Of a DNA stretch of 64,000 nucleotides, positions 63,396-64,000 are shown in pieces. Both the position numbers and the translations under genes were made by a program. A model generated the notes under the pieces. It was not told the DNA's origin and did no database searches. It worked only from the letters and a program-made list of their open reading frames with translations. The stretch is taken from contig NZ_JAGYVZ010000005.1 in NCBI RefSeq assembly GCF_018380615.1, forward strand, positions 186,001 to 250,000, given 5' to 3'. How positions within the stretch are numbered: position 1 is the first letter of the stretch; each line of letters begins with the position of its first letter. Source of the DNA: Flavobacterium psychroterrae (GTDB lineage Bacteria; Bacteroidota; Bacteroidia; Flavobacteriales; Flavobacteriaceae).

Positions 63396-64000
63396 CTATT
63401 TTTTTGATTCATATAATCCGTTTAAAATAGCAGCGTCGTTTTTCTCTTTTGCTTTTGAAACTGCCAGAACCTCTGCTTCCATGCTGAAACTTTTACAGAA
63501 ATTGTAGTCATCCAGCATGATCAGATGCAGTTTGTCAATACGCTCTAATCTCTGGTCATCTTTAAGATCAATTGAAGCATCTTTGGTCATCACAATAAGC
63601 GCATCGATTGTATCGGAGCAGTGCTCCAGCAGACGGTCAAAAGAGCGCTTTACATGGTCCATTTCACTGCCATGGAAAAGATCATGCTGTTCCACTTTTC
63701 TAATAGTCTTTTGACAGGTTTTGACAATCTTTAACTGAAGCGCTATAATTTCGGCAACTTTAAAATAATTCCTGATCTTTGGATTTACTTTATGAAGTGA
63801 TATAAAGTAATCACTATGAAGATTCACTTCCCCTTTTTTTAAATCTCCCACAAAATTGAGCCCTTTTCGGGCTGTATTATATCCTTTCTGCGCATAATCC
63901 GCATATACCCGAAGTGCTGCAATCTGCAGCAGCAGTTCCTTTCGTTGCTTTGCCTGTCCTTTCATACCCACAAAACAGAACAAACAGCATAACATTAGAA
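63396..64000 (-). CDS. Second TraI-like paralogue, cut by the window edge
   Basis: The first ATG in view is at 63995 but the frame is open to 64000 and the visible start lies inside a hydrophobic signal-like stretch (LCCLFCFVGMKGQA), so the true start is probably beyond the edge. About 200 residues seen. The coiled-coil region (LLLQIAALRVYADYAQKGYN) and KDDQRLERIDKLHLIMLDDY closely parallel the downstream TraI-like protein (DDERLEAIDQIYIQM). Six bases separate the two genes. Confidence 0.75.
   Translation of the reverse strand, partial: LMLCCLFCFVGMKGQAKQRKELLLQIAALRVYADYAQKGYNTARKGLNFVGDLKKGEVNLHSDYFISLHKVNPKIRNYFKVAEIIALQLKIVKTCQKTIRKVEQHDLFHGSEMDHVKRSFDRLLEHCSDTIDALIVMTKDASIDLKDDQRLERIDKLHLIMLDDYNFCKSFSMEAEVLAVSKAKEKNDAAILNGLYESKK

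Overview
The window looks like chromosomal DNA of a Flavobacterium-like member of the Bacteroidota. The signs are AT-rich, AAA/TTT-heavy coding sequence, weak Shine-Dalgarno sites, promoters of the TTTG / TAnnTTTG type, Bacteroidota-specific families (GHL10, DUF2931, a RibBA with a degenerate second half, long LptF/G, TraI-N conjugation proteins) and many Flavobacterium-style intergenic repeats. I assign no species.

Layout. 1-25 kb is mostly housekeeping: two amidohydrolases (the first cut by the window edge), an ammonium transporter, dsbD, tilS, pabB, a vWA lipoprotein, a DoxX-like protein, a lipocalin, lpdA, an Lrp/AsnC regulator divergent from a Cys/Met PLP enzyme, a DUF695 protein, an amino-acid permease and a large FAD/Fe-S oxidoreductase. 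Intergenic spaces here are filled with ~100-bp inverted repeats and other dispersed elements.

25-37.5 kb is an accessory island. It holds small hypothetical genes, a partly duplicated small gene with its terminator, a likely three-gene toxin-antitoxin-SecB-like chaperone module, a solitary HsdR_N-like nuclease, a frameshifted lipoprotein gene, GC-rich CGAGCG/CGCTCG repeats, and an orphan type VI secretion module (VgrG, small ORF, Tle1-like DUF2235 phospholipase, DUF2931 lipoprotein). Remnants of what may be an older effector/immunity cassette follow the module.

37.7-44.6 kb reads as a cell-wall recycling cluster: anmK, a GHL10 hydrolase, an AmpG-like permease, a TPR protein, a GNAT and a NagZ-like GH3 enzyme. 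44.7-54.5 kb carries peroxide and thiol defence (ahpC, thioredoxin, tpx) and a tight run dgkA-ftsK-lolA-like-lptF/G-ribBA-thioesterase.

54.6-64 kb is the end of an integrative conjugative element. tRNA-Ser(TGA) with its own promoter is followed by a tyrosine recombinase; leftward genes then run from small winged-helix/excisionase-like proteins to traN-M-L-K-J-I and a second TraI-like paralogue cut by the right edge. This part looks visibly richer in G and C than the rest (by eye, not computed).
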